Shown here one piece after another: positions 25,240-33,719 of a stretch of 64,000 nucleotides of DNA. Position 1 is the stretch's first letter. The number at the start of each line of letters is the position of its first letter. Below the pieces are notes generated by a model, which saw only the letters and a program-made list of their open reading frames with translations, searched no databases and was not told the origin of the DNA. The stretch is from HGM13006 sp963650135 (GTDB lineage: Bacteria; Bacillota; Clostridia; Oscillospirales; Oscillospiraceae), in contig CAVJLG010000009.1 of assembly GCA_963650135.1 (NCBI GenBank), positions 33,892 to 97,891 on the forward strand, in the 5' to 3' direction. The translations under genes were made by a program, and so were the position numbers.

Positions 25240-26403
25240 ATGGCAAAACGTATCTTTACCTCGGAGTCCGTTACGGAGGGACATCCCGACAAAATATGCG
25301 ACCAGATCTCTGACGGCGTGCTGGACGCCATTCTCGCAAAAGACCCCAACGCCCGCGTAGCCTGTGAAACCATCACCACCACCGGCATGGTGTTCGTTAT
25401 GGGCGAAATCACCACCGACTGCTATGTGGATATCCCCGCCATTGCCCGTGAGGTCATCTGCCGCATTGGCTATGACAAGCCCGAATACGGCTTCGACGGC
25501 AACACCTGCTCTGTTATGACCGCCATCGACGGTCAGAGCCCCGACATTGCCCAGGGCGTCAACCACGCCTATGACGACGAGAACGAAACCGGTGCAGGCG
25601 ACCAGGGCATGATGTTCGGCTTTGCCTGCGACGAAACCCCCGAGCTGATGCCCGCGCCCATTTCCTTTGCCCATCAGCTGGCCCATAAGCTCACCGAGTG
25701 CCGGAAGTCCGGTCAGCTTCCCTGGCTGCGGCCCGACGGCAAGAGCCAGGTTTCCGTACAGTACGGCGAGGACGGCAGCGTAGAGCGCATCGACGCGGTG
25801 GTTGTCTCCACCCAGCATTCTCCCGACATCGACATTGAAACCCTCCGGAAGGAAATCATTGAGAGGGTCATCAAAACCACCCTGCCTGCTCAGCTGCTGG
25901 ACGAGAACACCAAGTTCTTCGTAAACCCCACCGGTCGCTTCGTCGTTGGCGGCCCTGTGGGCGATTCCGGCCTCACCGGTCGTAAGATCATCGTTGACAC
26001 CTATGGCGGCTATGCTGCCCACGGCGGCGGCTGCTTCTCCGGCAAGGACCCCACCAAGGTAGACCGCAGCGCCGCCTACATGGCCCGCCATATCGCCAAG
26101 AACATTGTGGCTGCCGATCTTGCAAAGAAGTGCCAGATCGAGCTTGCCTATGCCATTGGTGTGGCGCAGCCCGTTTCCGTGCTGGTAGATACCTATGGCA
26201 CCGGTACCGTCAGCGATGAGAAGCTGAGCGAGGCTGTGCGCAAGGTATTTGATCTGCGGCCCCAGGAGATCATCCGCTATCTGGATCTCCGCCGTCCCAT
26301 CTACTCCGCTACCGCCACCTACGGTCACTTTGGCCGTCCCGAGTTGAACCTGCCCTGGGAGAAGATTGATCGGGTAGAGGATCTCAAGAACGCAGTTCTT
26401 TAA
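25240..26403 (+). CDS. metK: S-adenosylmethionine synthetase
   Basis: The 387-residue enzyme makes SAM from methionine and ATP. The N-terminal motif ESVTEGHPDKICDQISD, the GAGDQGMMFGFACDE hexapeptide region and the P-loop GGGCFSGKDPTKVDRS are intact. AGAAAGG sits 9 bases before ATG 25240; the ATG at 25231 abuts it and is not favoured. Expression is under the S-box riboswitch. The adjacent opposite-strand gene group includes adenosylhomocysteinase, the other arm of the methyl cycle. Confidence 0.97.
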   Translation: MAKRIFTSESVTEGHPDKICDQISDGVLDAILAKDPNARVACETITTTGMVFVMGEITTDCYVDIPAIAREVICRIGYDKPEYGFDGNTCSVMTAIDGQSPDIAQGVNHAYDDENETGAGDQGMMFGFACDETPELMPAPISFAHQLAHKLTECRKSGQLPWLRPDGKSQVSVQYGEDGSVERIDAVVVSTQHSPDIDIETLRKEIIERVIKTTLPAQLLDENTKFFVNPTGRFVVGGPVGDSGLTGRKIIVDTYGGYAAHGGGCFSGKDPTKVDRSAAYMARHIAKNIVAADLAKKCQIELAYAIGVAQPVSVLVDTYGTGTVSDEKLSEAVRKVFDLRPQEIIRYLDLRRPIYSATATYGHFGRPELNLPWEKIDRVEDLKNAVL

Positions 26404-26418
26404 TTCATTTCCATGTTC

Positions 26419-26452
26419 CTTCTGCCGTCCATCCGGGCGGCAGAAGTTCTTT
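26419..26452 (+). terminator. Intrinsic terminator of metK
   Basis: Arms CTTCTGCCG and CGGCAGAAG, then TTCTTT; moderate T tract. Confidence 0.65.
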
Positions 26453-26465
26453 GTTCCGAAAAAAG

Positions 26466-26495
26466 TTGTCATTCTGCCCGCAAATGTGATAGAAT
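26466..26495 (+). promoter_or_regulatory. Promoter of the D-2-hydroxyacid dehydrogenase gene
   Basis: TTGTCA (26466-26471), an 18-base spacer and TAGAAT (26490-26495) precede a CCGGAGGA ribosome site. Confidence 0.6.
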
Positions 26496-26521
26496 AGCAA
26501 AAAACTCCGGAGGAATGCGCG

Positions 26522-27499
26522 ATGCGCCTTTTTGTATACGGCTGCCGCCCCTATGATGAAGAAGCAATTTTTCGGGCGTTGGCGGAAGCATATCAAATAG
26601 AGCTGGGAACCACGATAGAGCAGCCCAGCCGGAACAACGCCGATTTGGCACGAGGCTATGACGCCGTTTCCGTGGTGGCGGTCCCTGTTACCGCCGATAT
26701 CCTGACTGCACTCCGCCACAATGGCGTTACATTGCTTTCCACCCGTACCATTGGCTACGACCATATTGATTTGGAGGCCGCGAAGGAGCTGGGCATCACC
26801 GTCTGCAATGCCGGCTATGACCCGGACGCCGTGGCAGATTACACGGTTATGCTGATGCTCATGGCCCTACGGAACGAAAAGCGCATTATGCAGCGGGCTA
26901 ATCTGCACGATTTCTCCATGCCCGGACTCATGGGGCGGCAAATGCGCAGCTGTACCGTAGGCATCGTCGGGGCCGGAAAAATCGGCGCACGGGTGATGGA
27001 ATCGCTTCGGGGCTTTGGCTGCAACATGCTTTACTGGAACCGCAGTCCGAAAAACGACTTGCCGGGAACGCAGGTCCCGCTGGATGTCCTCTGCCGGGAA
27101 AGCGACATTATTTCGCTGCATCTTCCCTTGACCGAGGAAACCCACCACCTCATCAGCCGTGAGGTACTTGCCTCTGTGAAGCCCGGCGCGATTCTGGTCA
27201 ATACGGCCCGGGGCGGACTGGTGGATTCCGAGGCATTGATCGACGCATTGGAATCCGGGCACTTGGGCGGTGCAGCCCTGGATGTGGTAGAAGGGGAGGC
27301 CGGGCTGTATCATTTCAACAAAATGTCCGACCAGATCAAAAATCGCTCCCTGAGCATTCTCAAGGATATGCCCAACGTGATTGTAACGCCCCACATGGCA
27401 TTTTACACCCAGGAAGCAGTTGCGCAGATGGCGCGTTGCAGTCTCGAGGCCTGTCAATGCTATGAAAGCGGAACGGAAAATCCCTGGAAAATCTGCTGA
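26522..27499 (+). CDS. D-2-hydroxyacid dehydrogenase (D-lactate dehydrogenase/VanH-like)
   Basis: A 325-residue NAD-dependent enzyme that interconverts 2-oxo acids and D-2-hydroxy acids. The split catalytic domain contains STRTIGYDHIDLEAA. The Rossmann motif is GIVGAGKIGARV, the substrate Arg is in NTARGGLVD, and the catalytic His is in VTPHMAFYT. The stretch VVEGEAGLYHFNK is typical of the D-lactate dehydrogenase and VanH branch. No vanA/vanX partners are present, so pyruvate or an aromatic oxo acid is a likelier substrate than a resistance role. The exonuclease gene follows 16 bases later. Confidence 0.9.
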   Translation: MRLFVYGCRPYDEEAIFRALAEAYQIELGTTIEQPSRNNADLARGYDAVSVVAVPVTADILTALRHNGVTLLSTRTIGYDHIDLEAAKELGITVCNAGYDPDAVADYTVMLMLMALRNEKRIMQRANLHDFSMPGLMGRQMRSCTVGIVGAGKIGARVMESLRGFGCNMLYWNRSPKNDLPGTQVPLDVLCRESDIISLHLPLTEETHHLISREVLASVKPGAILVNTARGGLVDSEALIDALESGHLGGAALDVVEGEAGLYHFNKMSDQIKNRSLSILKDMPNVIVTPHMAFYTQEAVAQMARCSLEACQCYESGTENPWKIC

Positions 27500-27515
27500 A
27501 AAGAAAGGAATACCA

Positions 27516-28037
27516 ATGAACTATGTATGCAACGGCAGCTACAAAAGCTTTGTCTGCCTGGACTTTGAGACAACGGGACTGTCCGGCACCAAGGACAAGG
27601 TCACCGAGATCGGCGCGGTCAAGGTGCTGGATGGGGAAGTGGTGCAGCGATTTTCTACGCTGGTGAATCCCGGACGGCCCATTCCGCCCCGGGTGGTAGC
27701 CCTCACCGGCATCACCAACGATATGGTGGAGGATTATCCCCGGATTCACGAGCTGCTGCCGATCTTTCTGGGCTTTCTGGGGGATTTGCCCCTGGTGTGC
27801 CATAACGCGAAATTCGACTGCAAATTCCTAGAGCGAGATTTGGGCGCCATGGGCCGTTCCATTGAAAATCCCGTGGACGATACCCTCCAGCTCTCCCGGC
27901 TAAAGCTCAAGGGACTGCCCAGCTACAAGCTTGGGTATTTGACGGACTATTTCAGCATTGCGCTGAACGACGCGCACCGGGCCTGGTGCGATGCCGAGGC
28001 CACCGCAAACCTGTACTTAAAGCTCCAAACGGTATAA
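27516..28037 (+). CDS. DnaQ-like DEDDh 3'-5' exonuclease (PolC-type domain)
   Basis: A 173-residue single-domain exonuclease. Exo I is LDFETTGL (Asp, Glu), Exo II is CHNAKFDCKFL (Asp), and Exo III is NDAHRAWCDAEAT, giving the DEDDh His-Asp pair. The stretch VVALTGITNDMV is typical of DnaQ and PolC proofreading domains. It lacks the polymerase part, so it is a stand-alone enzyme, perhaps for DNA repair or RNA trimming. ATG 27516 follows AAAGGA. A strong terminator comes right after. Confidence 0.9.
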   Translation: MNYVCNGSYKSFVCLDFETTGLSGTKDKVTEIGAVKVLDGEVVQRFSTLVNPGRPIPPRVVALTGITNDMVEDYPRIHELLPIFLGFLGDLPLVCHNAKFDCKFLERDLGAMGRSIENPVDDTLQLSRLKLKGLPSYKLGYLTDYFSIALNDAHRAWCDAEATANLYLKLQTV

Positions 28038-28040
28038 CAT

Positions 28041-28077
28041 AACCGCCCGAAGCCATTGTGGTTCCGGGCGGTTTTCT
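28041..28077 (+). terminator. Intrinsic terminator, convergent junction
   Basis: AACCGCCCG and CGGGCGGTT form the stem, with GTTTTCT after it on the plus strand. On the minus strand it may also end the ferredoxin transcript. Confidence 0.8.
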
Positions 28078-28093
28078 CATAATTTTGCTTGTT

Positions 28094-28516
28094 TTAGTCC
28101 GTCAGCGTCAATGCGCCGGTGGGGCAGGTATGGACGCAGGCAGGCAGCAATCCCGCCTGAATTCTGGCCCAACAGCCGTCGCACTTCATGGCCTTTCCGG
28201 TTTCGGGATGGATGGAAATCACCCCAAAGGGGCAGGACTTTTGGCAGGCCCCGCAGCCCATGCATTTCGCTTCGTCCAGGATCACATAGCCCATCTCGTT
28301 TTTGGAAATGGCTTTTTGCGGACATACCTTCATGCACTTCCCGCAGTGGACGCAGCCCACGGAATAGTCACGAATTGCACCGTTTTTCTCCCGCTGCTCC
28401 ATATAACGAAGGGGCTTCTGGTCCAAGGCGCAGAGAATGTCCCGCTGGTCGATGCAGGCCATCTGACAGGCTGCGCAGCCCGTGCATTTTTCCGGGTCAA
28501 ACTTGATTCGTCTCAT
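28094..28516 (-). CDS. 4Fe-4S ferredoxin-type electron-transfer subunit (DmsB/HycB-like)
   Basis: The 140-residue protein has four cysteine clusters: CTGCAACQMAC, CVHCGKCMKVCP, CMGCGACQKSCP and CDGCWARI...CVHTCP. This pattern of four [4Fe-4S] clusters is typical of the electron-transfer subunit of molybdopterin oxidoreductases. The start overlaps the catalytic subunit stop (ATGA). It should pass electrons between that subunit and a soluble redox partner. No membrane anchor subunit is encoded nearby. Confidence 0.92.
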   Translation of the reverse strand: MRRIKFDPEKCTGCAACQMACIDQRDILCALDQKPLRYMEQREKNGAIRDYSVGCVHCGKCMKVCPQKAISKNEMGYVILDEAKCMGCGACQKSCPFGVISIHPETGKAMKCDGCWARIQAGLLPACVHTCPTGALTLTD

Positions 28517-30639
28517 GCCTGTTCCTCCTTCCCGAGCCGACAGCGAATGCAGCGATAGCTGGGGAAGCCGGAATAGGGGTCCCGGTGGTCATAGCTCAGC
28601 AAGCTGTTGGCGTCCGCCTCCCGATAGCCGTGATACAGGCTTACCATGCCCTGGGGAATGGTGCCGCTGGGATTGGCCAGCACCCGTACCTCGCCATGGG
28701 CCGTCTGCACCACAATGGTATCTCCGGCAGCGATGCCCAACTGCGCCGCATCCTCCAGGCTGATATCCGCCGTGGGATTTTTCCGAAGTGAACGGGCACT
28801 GGGACAGTCATGGAGCCGGGAATGGAGGCCGCCGGGAATCCGGATGCCCGTGGAGAGAATCATGGGGAATTCCGCCGGGTCGGCATTGTCCGCAGAGTCA
28901 CAATAGGTGGGCAGCGAATCGAGATTCGGGTCATGGAGTTCTCGAATGATCTGGGAATCCAGCTCAAATTTACCGGAGGGGGTGCGGAACCCATGCTTTC
29001 CCACCGGTGCCATCGCCAGGCCGGGAATCTGCTGCGGCAGCTCCGGATGGCGCTTCAGTTCCTCCAAATCGATGGGCGTATTTCGCAGCATATAGCGGAT
29101 GCAGGTATCCCGGTCCGACTTGAGCAGTGCATCGTCCACGTCCAGCCGCCGGGCCAGCTCCAGAATGATCTCATCATCCCGCCGGGCCTGATAGAGGGGC
29201 GCTACCACCGGCTGGGTATACTGGGCAAAGCCGCCGCCGAACACCTTAAATTCATCCCGCTCATAGGACGTACATACCGGGAGCACAATGTCCGCATATT
29301 TGGCAGAATCCGTCATAAAAATGTCTACGTCCACGAAAAACTCCAGCTTTTGAAGAGCCTCCCGCATTTCCGACGCCCCCGGGAACATCCGGAAGTTCAT
29401 GCCGTGGGCGTACAGCATGCGCAGGGGATAGGGCTTTCCCGTGAGAATCGCCCGGGGCAAATCGCAGGCCTGCATTTCGCCAATGAGCTTATGCCAAAGG
29501 GGATACCGCTCGCAGCCGATGGGCACGGGCCCGTCTTTGGGGTACTTTTCCACGGAGAATTCCGGCTCCATGGTTTCAAAGCCGCCCATGGAATGGGCAT
29601 AAGTGAGGTAAGTGGGCACCATGCCGCCGGGGCGATCATAGCCGCCGGTAATGGCAGACAGCGCCATCACCGCACGATGGTTTTGCATGCCGTTTTTAAA
29701 GTGTACCAGAGATGCATTGGATGGATTGATGGCCAGCGGCAGATTTTCGCCCACCATTTTTGCGGCCAGACGGATTTCCTCCGGGGTAAGGCCGGTAATC
29801 TCCGCGGTTTTCTCCGGAGTAAACGCTTCAACATATGCTTGATATGCCTCAAAGCCATAGACATTCTCCCGGATATAGTCGCGGTCGATCCAGTCGTTAT
29901 GGATGAGCTCCCGGCCAAGACATAGGGCCAGCGCACCGTCTGTGCCCGGCTTCACCCGCAGGTGCAGGTCCGCCGCTTGAGAGGCCGGGGTGATTCTGGG
30001 GTCGATGATAATGACCTTCATGCCTCGGCGGTGATTGGCCTGGAGCCCCAAATTCATCAAATATGAGGATATGCCGGGATTGGCGCAGAAGCCCAAAAAC
30101 ACCCCTGCATTTTTCATATCCGGCTGGACCATTTCCGCGCCGGTGGCACATTGCCAGGACATAATGGTGGAGGTAAAGCAGGAGGAGGACTCGCTACCAT
30201 AGTTCACCGAGCCATAGCTATAGGCCAGCCGCTGGAGAAACGGGCGATACCATTTATCATATCCGCAGTAAAACGCAGCGCTGGAGGCCACGGATTCCTG
30301 ACGAATGGTCAAAAGCCGCTGGGTGATCTCTTCCATGGCTTCATCCCAGGAGATGGGCTGGAATTTTCCCTCGCCCTTTTCCCCCACGCGCTTCAGCGGG
30401 GTCTGAATTCGATCCTTCCGATAGAGATAATCCCGGGCAGCAAGGCCCCGGGCACAGAGCTTCCCGTGGTTGGTGGGGTGCGCATCGGTGCCCTCCACCT
30501 TGATCACTTTCCCGTCCTTCACATAGCAGGTAACGCCGCAGTGGGGCCCGGGCGCGCAGATATCGCAGAAGGTATTGTGCAGGCTGATGCCGGTATCTTC
30601 GCCCGGAAGCTTCGCCGCCAGCCGCTCTTTTGTGGTCAT
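28513..30639 (-). CDS. Molybdopterin oxidoreductase, DMSO-reductase family catalytic subunit
   Basis: A 708-residue Mo/W-bisPGD enzyme. The N-terminal cluster ligands are CDICAPGPHCG and, later, GKLCARG. A Cys in NYGSESSSCFTS, at the position of the metal ligand, would place it with thiosulfate/polysulfide reductase-like members (inference). The cofactor-binding C-terminal domain includes ILSTGIRIPGGLHSRLHD. No twin-arginine signal is present; the protein starts MTTKERLAAKLPGED, so it is predicted to be cytoplasmic. It is coupled to the ferredoxin subunit. Substrate unknown. Confidence 0.9.
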   Translation of the reverse strand: MTTKERLAAKLPGEDTGISLHNTFCDICAPGPHCGVTCYVKDGKVIKVEGTDAHPTNHGKLCARGLAARDYLYRKDRIQTPLKRVGEKGEGKFQPISWDEAMEEITQRLLTIRQESVASSAAFYCGYDKWYRPFLQRLAYSYGSVNYGSESSSCFTSTIMSWQCATGAEMVQPDMKNAGVFLGFCANPGISSYLMNLGLQANHRRGMKVIIIDPRITPASQAADLHLRVKPGTDGALALCLGRELIHNDWIDRDYIRENVYGFEAYQAYVEAFTPEKTAEITGLTPEEIRLAAKMVGENLPLAINPSNASLVHFKNGMQNHRAVMALSAITGGYDRPGGMVPTYLTYAHSMGGFETMEPEFSVEKYPKDGPVPIGCERYPLWHKLIGEMQACDLPRAILTGKPYPLRMLYAHGMNFRMFPGASEMREALQKLEFFVDVDIFMTDSAKYADIVLPVCTSYERDEFKVFGGGFAQYTQPVVAPLYQARRDDEIILELARRLDVDDALLKSDRDTCIRYMLRNTPIDLEELKRHPELPQQIPGLAMAPVGKHGFRTPSGKFELDSQIIRELHDPNLDSLPTYCDSADNADPAEFPMILSTGIRIPGGLHSRLHDCPSARSLRKNPTADISLEDAAQLGIAAGDTIVVQTAHGEVRVLANPSGTIPQGMVSLYHGYREADANSLLSYDHRDPYSGFPSYRCIRCRLGKEEQA

Positions 30640-30671
30640 GATTATTTCCTCCGTTGCCCTATTGTGGAACT

Positions 30672-30700
30672 AGTATACCATTCTCACGCCGACGGTTCAA
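30672..30700 (-). promoter_or_regulatory. Promoter of the molybdopterin oxidoreductase operon
   Basis: On the minus strand TTGAAC (30700-30695), 17 bases, TATACT (30677-30672), about 33 bases before the start codon. Confidence 0.65.
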
Positions 30701-30717
30701 CCCCTTTATTTCGTTGG

Positions 30718-31461
30718 CTAATTATCTTTTTGCGTGGATTCCGTGGGCTGCTCTGTTTTCTCCGGATGCTCCGGCTCTTCCATGGCGTTTTTCAGCTTTT
30801 CCAGGGCTTTTTTCTCGATTCTCGACACATAGCTCCGGGAAATTCCCAGCTTCTGCGCCACCTCCCGCTGGGCAAGGGGCGTGGTGCCGAACAGGCCATA
30901 GCGCCAGGTAATGATCTGCTTTTCTCTGGGGGTTAGGGTACGGTCCAGCAGCCCCATGAGCTTTTTCGTCTCACTGCGCAAATGGGTTTGCTGGAACAGG
31001 TCCTCATCGCTGGACAGCACATCCATCACACTGAGGCTGGAGCCGTCCTGTCCCGTCTCAATGGCGTCGGACAGGGAAATATCCCCTGCGCTTTTTCGCT
31101 GGGAGCGGAAATACATAAGAATCTCGTTTTGAATACACCGCCCCGCATAGGTGGCAAGCCGCGCCCCCCTAGTTCCGTCAAAGGTGGAGATTGCCTTAAT
31201 GAGGCCGATGGTGCCAATAGAAATGAGATCATCCTGATCCGCAGAGGATGCATAGTATTTCTTTAGAATATGGGCCACCAGACGAAGGTTCCGCTCCACC
31301 AGAATGTTTCGCGCTTCAATGTCACCCTCTGCCCAGCGGGCAAGATAATATTGCTCCTCCTTGGCGCTGAGCGGTTTGGGGAAGGAGCCCACCGGTGTGG
31401 TCAGCCGCAGGGTGTACAGCAGCGTATTTGCAGTCAGCAGCAGTGCGATCATAGCATTCAC
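30718..31461 (-). CDS. sigK: RNA polymerase sporulation sigma factor SigK
   Basis: A 247-residue sigma-70 protein. A hydrophobic N-terminal stretch of about 25 residues (MNAMIALLLTANTLLYTLRL) matches the removable pro-sequence of sigma K. Region 2 includes NLRLVAHILKKYY, DQDDLISIGTIGLIKAISTF and the -10-reading LATYAGRCIQNEILMYFRSQ. Region 4 ends in the helix-turn-helix REVAQKLGISRSYVSRIEK. It directs late mother-cell sporulation genes. The gene is continuous here, not split by a skin-type prophage. A Pro/Glu/Thr tail after region 4 is unusual. The CotJ and CwlD genes in this window are plausible members of the sporulation programme. Confidence 0.92.
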   Translation of the reverse strand: MNAMIALLLTANTLLYTLRLTTPVGSFPKPLSAKEEQYYLARWAEGDIEARNILVERNLRLVAHILKKYYASSADQDDLISIGTIGLIKAISTFDGTRGARLATYAGRCIQNEILMYFRSQRKSAGDISLSDAIETGQDGSSLSVMDVLSSDEDLFQQTHLRSETKKLMGLLDRTLTPREKQIITWRYGLFGTTPLAQREVAQKLGISRSYVSRIEKKALEKLKNAMEEPEHPEKTEQPTESTQKDN

Positions 31462-31588
31462 CTCCCAAGAGTATATGCCGCCGCTGCCTGTCCGTTTGCC
31501 TGCCGGGACGGGCCAAATTGTTGACCTTCACCAATTTTCGCTTTCGAAGCATCAGAATTATCTATCCCGCCAGGTGCAACGATACCGG

Positions 31589-31617
31589 TTGCGCCGATCC
31601 CTGATCCGGGGTATAAT
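31589..31617 (+). promoter_or_regulatory. Promoter of the DUF5662-LysA fusion gene
   Basis: TTGCGC (31589-31594), a 17-base spacer and TATAAT (31612-31617) are followed by TTAGGAGG ahead of ATG 31646. Confidence 0.7.
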
Positions 31618-31645
31618 AATAGAAAAGACATTAGGAGGAATCTCC

Positions 31646-33448
31646 ATGCACGCCCTGGGGCACTTTAAAACCATTACCCATCATAAGCTTCTGGTGATGC
31701 AATATTGCTTCCGGGTTGGGCTCATCCGCCAGGGGCTTATGCATGATATGAGCAAATATTCCTGGACCGAGTTCCGGGTGGGGGCCAAATACTACACCGG
31801 CACCCGCAGTCCCAACGCCGCCGAGCGGGAAGAGCTAGGCTATTCCACCGCCTGGCTCCACCATAAGGGGCGCAATAAGCATCATCTGGAATACTGGATT
31901 GACTATGGCGGCCGGGATATGCAGCTGATGGGCCACCCCATGCCCACCCGCTATATGGTGGAGCTCTGCCTGGACCGGATTGCCGCCTGCCGGGTCTACC
32001 ACGGAAAAAACTATACCGACAAGGATCCTCTCGACTATCTGGAGCACAGCCGGGACTCCAAAATGATGTACCCCCAGACCCATGCCCAGGTGGTAGAAAT
32101 TCTGACCATGCTGGCGGAAAAGGGCGAAAAGGAAACCTTTCGGTATATCCGCCAGGTGGTGCTGAAGAATCCTGTGAAGCTCTATGCCAATCTTCCGCCC
32201 AAGGATGGGGCCCCCGCAGAAAAGGACCCCACGTTCGTTCTGCCGGAGCAGCTAAAAGCCCTTACTGCACAGCTGCCTACGCCCTTTTATCTCTATGACC
32301 AAGCGGGAATCGAAACCGCTTGCCGCCGGGTCGCAGAGGCGTTCTCCTGGAACCCCGGTCATCGGCAGTTCTTCCCGGTAAAGGCAACCCCCACCGCAGG
32401 CATTTTAAAGCTACTTCGGGCCCAGGGGCAGGGGGTGGTGTGCTCTTCGGCGGCAGAGCTGATGCTGTGCCGGAACTGCGGCTTTACGCCCGATGAAATT
32501 TTGTTCTTGCCCAACTTCCCCCGGGAGGAGGATTTGGATGCGGCGAAAGAGGTTGGATGTATGCCGGTCCTCGATGGCGCCGAGCTGGCAGACCGGTTTG
32601 CGGAAAAGGGCTTGCTCAGTGACACCGTGGGCCTGAGAATTACCCCCAAGGAGCCCTTCCGGTTTGGCATCGCTGAGGTAGCAACCGACAATATCAAATT
32701 CGGCGTTCCCGAGGATCAGCTGCCGGATACCGTCCGGCACTTAAAGGAGTTGGGGGTAAAGCGCATCGGCCTCCACGCCTATTTGTCCGGAAATACGCTG
32801 GCGCCGGAATATTATCCCGCGCTGGCGAAGCTGCTGTGCGGCCTTGCAAATCAGGTTTCTTCGTTGCTGCCGGTGGCGTATCTCAATATCTCCGGCGGCA
32901 TTGGCATTGGCTACCGTCCCGGGGAGCAGACGCCTGACCTACATTCCCTCGGCAATGCCGTGCATCAGGTATTCGAAACCGCCTATCCGGACAGGAACTA
33001 TCCTGCGCTGTATACGGAGCTGGGGCGCTATGTCACCGGGCCCCACGGCGTTCTGGTAACGAAAGTGACGCAAATTAAGCATGCCACCCGGAACTACGCC
33101 GGAGTGGACGCTTCGTCAGCAGATTTGATGCGCCCCATGCTGTACGATGCCTATCACCACATCTCTGTTTCCGGAAAAGAGGGTGCAAAGGACCGCACGG
33201 CCTGGGATGTGGTGGGTGCCGTCTGCGAAAACACTGATAAATTCGCCCAGAAGCGGATGCTGCCGGAGCTGAATGTGGGAGATACTCTCATCATCCACGA
33301 CGCGGGAGCTCACGGGCATTCCATGGGCTATAACTATGGCGGTCGGCTGCGCTGCGGAGAATATCTCTGGACGGAGGATGAAACCGCCGTGCCCCTTCGC
33401 CGGAAGGAAACCATCGAGGACTATCTCAGCACCCAAGTATTCGAATAA
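31646..33448 (+). CDS. lysA: Fusion of a DUF5662 domain with diaminopimelate decarboxylase (LysA)
   Basis: A 600-residue two-part protein. Residues 1-165 resemble DUF5662, with a His/Asp-rich set (GLMHDMSKYSWTEF, WLHHKGRNKHHLEYW) like an HD-type metal site. After a Pro/Lys linker, residues from about 195 form a group IV PLP decarboxylase. Its motifs are PTPFYLYD, the PLP Lys in FFPVKATP, GGIGIGYRPGEQ, the catalytic Cys in VGAVCENTD, and YNYGGRLR. The last enzyme of lysine synthesis converts meso-diaminopimelate to lysine. TAGGAGG and ATG 31646 define the start, and no internal ribosome site is seen at the junction. DapF and DapL lie 6-8 kb downstream. The N-terminal domain's function is unknown. 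Confidence 0.88.
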   Translation: MHALGHFKTITHHKLLVMQYCFRVGLIRQGLMHDMSKYSWTEFRVGAKYYTGTRSPNAAEREELGYSTAWLHHKGRNKHHLEYWIDYGGRDMQLMGHPMPTRYMVELCLDRIAACRVYHGKNYTDKDPLDYLEHSRDSKMMYPQTHAQVVEILTMLAEKGEKETFRYIRQVVLKNPVKLYANLPPKDGAPAEKDPTFVLPEQLKALTAQLPTPFYLYDQAGIETACRRVAEAFSWNPGHRQFFPVKATPTAGILKLLRAQGQGVVCSSAAELMLCRNCGFTPDEILFLPNFPREEDLDAAKEVGCMPVLDGAELADRFAEKGLLSDTVGLRITPKEPFRFGIAEVATDNIKFGVPEDQLPDTVRHLKELGVKRIGLHAYLSGNTLAPEYYPALAKLLCGLANQVSSLLPVAYLNISGGIGIGYRPGEQTPDLHSLGNAVHQVFETAYPDRNYPALYTELGRYVTGPHGVLVTKVTQIKHATRNYAGVDASSADLMRPMLYDAYHHISVSGKEGAKDRTAWDVVGAVCENTDKFAQKRMLPELNVGDTLIIHDAGAHGHSMGYNYGGRLRCGEYLWTEDETAVPLRRKETIEDYLSTQVFE

Positions 33449-33490
33449 TGCAAACGCCGGAGCCGCACAAAAAAACGGTTCCGGCATTTG
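33449..33490. terminator. Bidirectional terminator
   Basis: GCCGGAGCCG and CGGTTCCGGC form a stem with one wobble pair across an A-rich loop. It sits between the convergent LysA fusion and small membrane gene. Confidence 0.7.
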
Positions 33491-33491
33491 T

Positions 33492-33701
33492 TTATCCCAG
33501 CCCACAGAACAGGGCCAGCAGCCCGCCAACGATCAATCCCGCCGCCAGTAAAAACAGGCAGCCCTCCAGCACATAGGGAAGGATTGCCCATACCGCTCGG
33601 CGAATCAGCATCTTCCGGCGAAACTCCTCCGGTGATGCTGCGTGCTTGGGCATGGGGACGGTAAACAGGTCGCTAACATAAACGTGGTTCGTGGCTTTCA
33701 T
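33492..33701 (-). CDS. Small single-span membrane protein, unknown
   Basis: A 69-residue protein from ATG 33701, with GGAGG 9 bases upstream. A polar N terminus (MKATNHVYVSDLFTVPMPKH) precedes a charged stretch and a long hydrophobic segment (ILPYVLEGCLFLLAAGLIVGG) near the C terminus. No family is recognised. Real coding is supported by the ribosome site and the terminator just past its stop. It is separated from the next minus-strand gene by the inverted-repeat element. Confidence 0.65.
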   Translation of the reverse strand: MKATNHVYVSDLFTVPMPKHAASPEEFRRKMLIRRAVWAILPYVLEGCLFLLAAGLIVGGLLALFCGLG

Positions 33702-33719
33702 GATACATTTCCTCCCATC

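Noticed and set aside
31470..31500. Sigma-E-like -10 (CATATACT) before sigK
   Set aside because: It would put the transcript start inside the ribosome binding site and no matching -35 was found.
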